Shown: positions 62,195 to 64,000 of the stretch, piece by piece | Layout of the letters: each line of letters opens with the position of its first letter | Numbering within the stretch: the first letter of the stretch is position 1 | From: Undibacterium sp. KW1 | Lineage (GTDB): Bacteria > Pseudomonadota > Gammaproteobacteria > Burkholderiales > Burkholderiaceae_D | Direction of reading: 5' to 3' | NCBI RefSeq assembly: GCF_009937955.1 | Contig: NZ_AP018439.1 | Span: 6,200,001-6,264,000 of the forward strand | DNA length: 64,000 bases | The notes under the pieces: model-generated | Told to the model about the DNA's origin: nothing | Seen by the model: the letters and a program-made list of their open reading frames with translations, nothing else | Databases searched by the model: none | Translations under genes and position numbers: made by a program

Positions 62195-63952
62195 ATGACG
62201 ACAACTCTGGACCACCTGAACCGCTGTAGCACGCAAGACTTTGTGCATACCCTGCATGGTATCTATGAACATTCACCCTGGATACCTGAGCGGGCCGCCG
62301 CCAGCCGCCCCTTTGCCAGCGTCACTGCCCTCAAGCTGGCCTTGCAAACCGTGGTCAGCCAGGCGGCAGAGGCAGAACAACTCGGCCTGATCCGTGCCCA
62401 CCCCGAGCTGGCAGGCAAGGCCGCCATCGCCGGAGAATTGACGGCAGAATCCACCGGTGAACAAGCCAAGGCAGGCCTGACCAATTGCAGCCCTGAAGAA
62501 TTCGCGATACTGCACAAGCTCAATGCCGACTACAACAGTAAATTTGGTTTCCCCTTCATCCTCGCCGTCAAAGGGCCGGATGGCAAGGGTTTTACGCGGG
62601 AAGCCATCATCGCCACCTTCCAGCGCCGTTTTAAAAACCAGCGCGCAGATGAACTGGCAGAATGCCTGCGCCAGATAGGCCGCATCGCCGAACTGCGCCT
62701 GAACGACTTGCTTGAACACACTCTGCAATTTGGCAACACCATCATGCAATGGTCTGAAACTCTGGCCGCCTGGAGCGATGATGAAGACGGCCTGACCTGT
62801 GCCTATATGACACCTGCGCACCAAAAAACCGCAGAGCAACTGGCCGCCTGGATGCGCGAAGCTGGCATGCATGTGCATATCGATGCAGTCGGCAATGTGG
62901 TAGGCCGCTACCTGTCTGATGCAACCGATGCCAAGACCTTGCTCACCGGCTCCCACTATGACACCGTCTGCAATGGCGGCAAATACGATGGCCGTGAAGG
63001 CATCCTGCTACCCATCGCCATCGTCAAGCACCTGAACGACAGAAATGAAAAACTGCCTTTCAACTTCGAGATCATAGGCTTTTCTGAAGAAGAAGGTGTG
63101 CGCTACAAAAGCACTTTCCTGGGCAGCAATGCCGTCATCGGCCAGTTTGACCTGACCTTGCTGGACAAGACAGATGCAGACGGCATCAGCATGCGTGAGG
63201 CACTGACTGCCGCCGGGTATGATGTCAAACACATCCCCGCCATCGCACGTGACCCTGCACAGATACTGGGCTATGTAGAAGTGCATATAGAACAGGGCCC
63301 GGTCTTGCTGGGCCGTGACTTGCCAGTGGGCATCGTCACTTCCATTGCTGGCAGTTGTCGCTATCAGGTGCAACTCAAGGGTGTTGCCAGCCATGCTGGC
63401 ACCACACCCATGAGCATGCGCAAAGATGCTGCCGCTGCTGCAGCAGAAATCATTTTGTATGTAGAACAGCGTTGCGCCAATGGCACATCCCTGGTTGGTA
63501 CTGTAGGCCAGTTACAGGTGCCGCATGGCTCGGTGAATGTCATACCCGGCTCCTGCAATCTGTCACTGGATATCCGCGCTGCTGACGATGCGACACGTGA
63601 TGCGGCAGTGAATGACATTCTGGCAAAGATAGAGACTGTATGCGAGCGCCGTAATATTGAAGTGAATGTGGTCAAAGCCGTTTCTGCCCCGGCAGCCCCT
63701 TGCGCCCCATGGCTGATGCAACAACTGGCAGCGGCCACGCAAAGAGCAGGTTTGCCCGCCTTTGAATTGCCATCAGGCGCAGGCCATGATGCCATGGCAA
63801 TAGCCAAAATGACCGACGTGGCCATGCTGTTCACCCGCTGCGGCAACGGCGGCATCAGCCACAACCCGCTGGAAACCATGAGCGCTGACGACGCAGAAGT
63901 CTCGGCACAAATCTTGCTCGATTTTTTAAGGAATTTTAGAGAAAAACTTTAA
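62195..63952 (+). CDS. Fused OHCU decarboxylase and allantoate amidohydrolase
   Basis: Residues about 1-172 are a UraD domain, which turns OHCU into S-allantoin: catalytic H69 in RAHPELAGK, E89 in STGEQ, and KFGFPF. Residues about 180-585 are an M20-type allantoate amidohydrolase (AllC-like): metal ligands H254 and D256 in GSHYDTV, D265 in GGKYDGREG, E299/E300 in FSEEEG, HIEQGPVL and GHDAMAIA. The two activities are separated in the pathway by allantoinase, which is not in the window. No strong ribosome site precedes ATG 62195. Confidence 0.9.
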   Translation: MTTTLDHLNRCSTQDFVHTLHGIYEHSPWIPERAAASRPFASVTALKLALQTVVSQAAEAEQLGLIRAHPELAGKAAIAGELTAESTGEQAKAGLTNCSPEEFAILHKLNADYNSKFGFPFILAVKGPDGKGFTREAIIATFQRRFKNQRADELAECLRQIGRIAELRLNDLLEHTLQFGNTIMQWSETLAAWSDDEDGLTCAYMTPAHQKTAEQLAAWMREAGMHVHIDAVGNVVGRYLSDATDAKTLLTGSHYDTVCNGGKYDGREGILLPIAIVKHLNDRNEKLPFNFEIIGFSEEEGVRYKSTFLGSNAVIGQFDLTLLDKTDADGISMREALTAAGYDVKHIPAIARDPAQILGYVEVHIEQGPVLLGRDLPVGIVTSIAGSCRYQVQLKGVASHAGTTPMSMRKDAAAAAAEIILYVEQRCANGTSLVGTVGQLQVPHGSVNVIPGSCNLSLDIRAADDATRDAAVNDILAKIETVCERRNIEVNVVKAVSAPAAPCAPWLMQQLAAATQRAGLPAFELPSGAGHDAMAIAKMTDVAMLFTRCGNGGISHNPLETMSADDAEVSAQILLDFLRNFREKL

Positions 63953-63966
63953 GACCGAAAAGCTCA

Positions 63967-63991
63967 CCACAGAGACACAGAGTCACAGAGA
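63967..63991. repeat. ACAGAG-type short repeat cluster at window end
   Basis: Three ACAGAG units (CCACAGAGACACAGAGTCAC, then AGAG) lie just after the fused gene. Similar CACAGAG repeats are scattered outside genes in many bacteria. The element may continue past the window edge. Confidence 0.55.
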
Positions 63992-64000
63992 AAAGCAAGA

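Overview
The window looks like a chromosomal segment of a Gram-negative betaproteobacterium of the Burkholderiales, most like Oxalobacteraceae (Undibacterium or a close relative). I infer this from the gene families: GTP-type PEP carboxykinase, a TctC/Bug periplasmic receptor, TctDE-like two-component proteins, a TorF-type porin, PuuD urate hydroxylase and many LysR regulators. Neighbouring genes switch strand often, and base composition is moderate with AT-rich gaps. No name can be proved from the sequence alone. I saw no rRNA, tRNA, CRISPR array, prophage or intact insertion sequence.

Layout. 1-5 kb: LysR regulator (cut by the window edge), two small membrane proteins, a periplasmic binding protein and pckG. 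5-13.4 kb: a 2-hydroxyacid dehydrogenase, a membrane EAL phosphodiesterase, a DUF218 protein, a TlpA-like thioredoxin, a GNAT acetyltransferase, a large palindromic repeat, a single-domain asparaginase homologue and hisC. 13.4-19.6 kb: MarR and siderophore-interacting protein (divergent), LysR and D-tartrate dehydratase (divergent), alaC and a DyP peroxidase. 19.6-22.6 kb: a MASE1-PAS-PAS-GGDEF-EAL protein. 22.8-31.2 kb: a complete kdpFABCDE potassium locus with an extra 34-residue membrane ORF in front and clear OmpR-family direct repeats in the promoter. 31.4-32.1 kb: a TorF-like porin.

32.2-36.9 kb holds the most unusual part. It is a tight five-gene run on the minus strand: a small unrecognised protein, a DapA-family lyase, a ParA-like protein with a broken P-loop, a small membrane protein, and a second ParA-like protein with no P-loop. 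A hybrid histidine kinase lies upstream. A direct repeat almost identical to one at the kdp promoter lies ahead of the run. 37-46.2 kb: a transport and sensing cluster with an ABC importer of the FbpABC/AfuABC type, an orphan TctC-type receptor, a LivK-type receptor, and a divergent TctD/TctE-like response regulator and kinase.

46.2-57.6 kb is a mixed region: a CsoR/FrmR-type repressor, binding proteins, a possible orphan immunity protein, a B12-binding radical SAM protein, a 23-residue ORF, an HDOD protein, an alpha/beta hydrolase overlapping an orphan PemK/MazF-type toxin, NIPSNAP, a GH18 chitinase and slyX. 57.7-64 kb: purine (urate) breakdown, with an M20 peptidase, puuD, a LysR regulator, uraH and a fused OHCU decarboxylase-allantoate amidohydrolase. 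Together these cover urate to S-allantoin and then allantoate onwards. The allantoinase step is not in the window.
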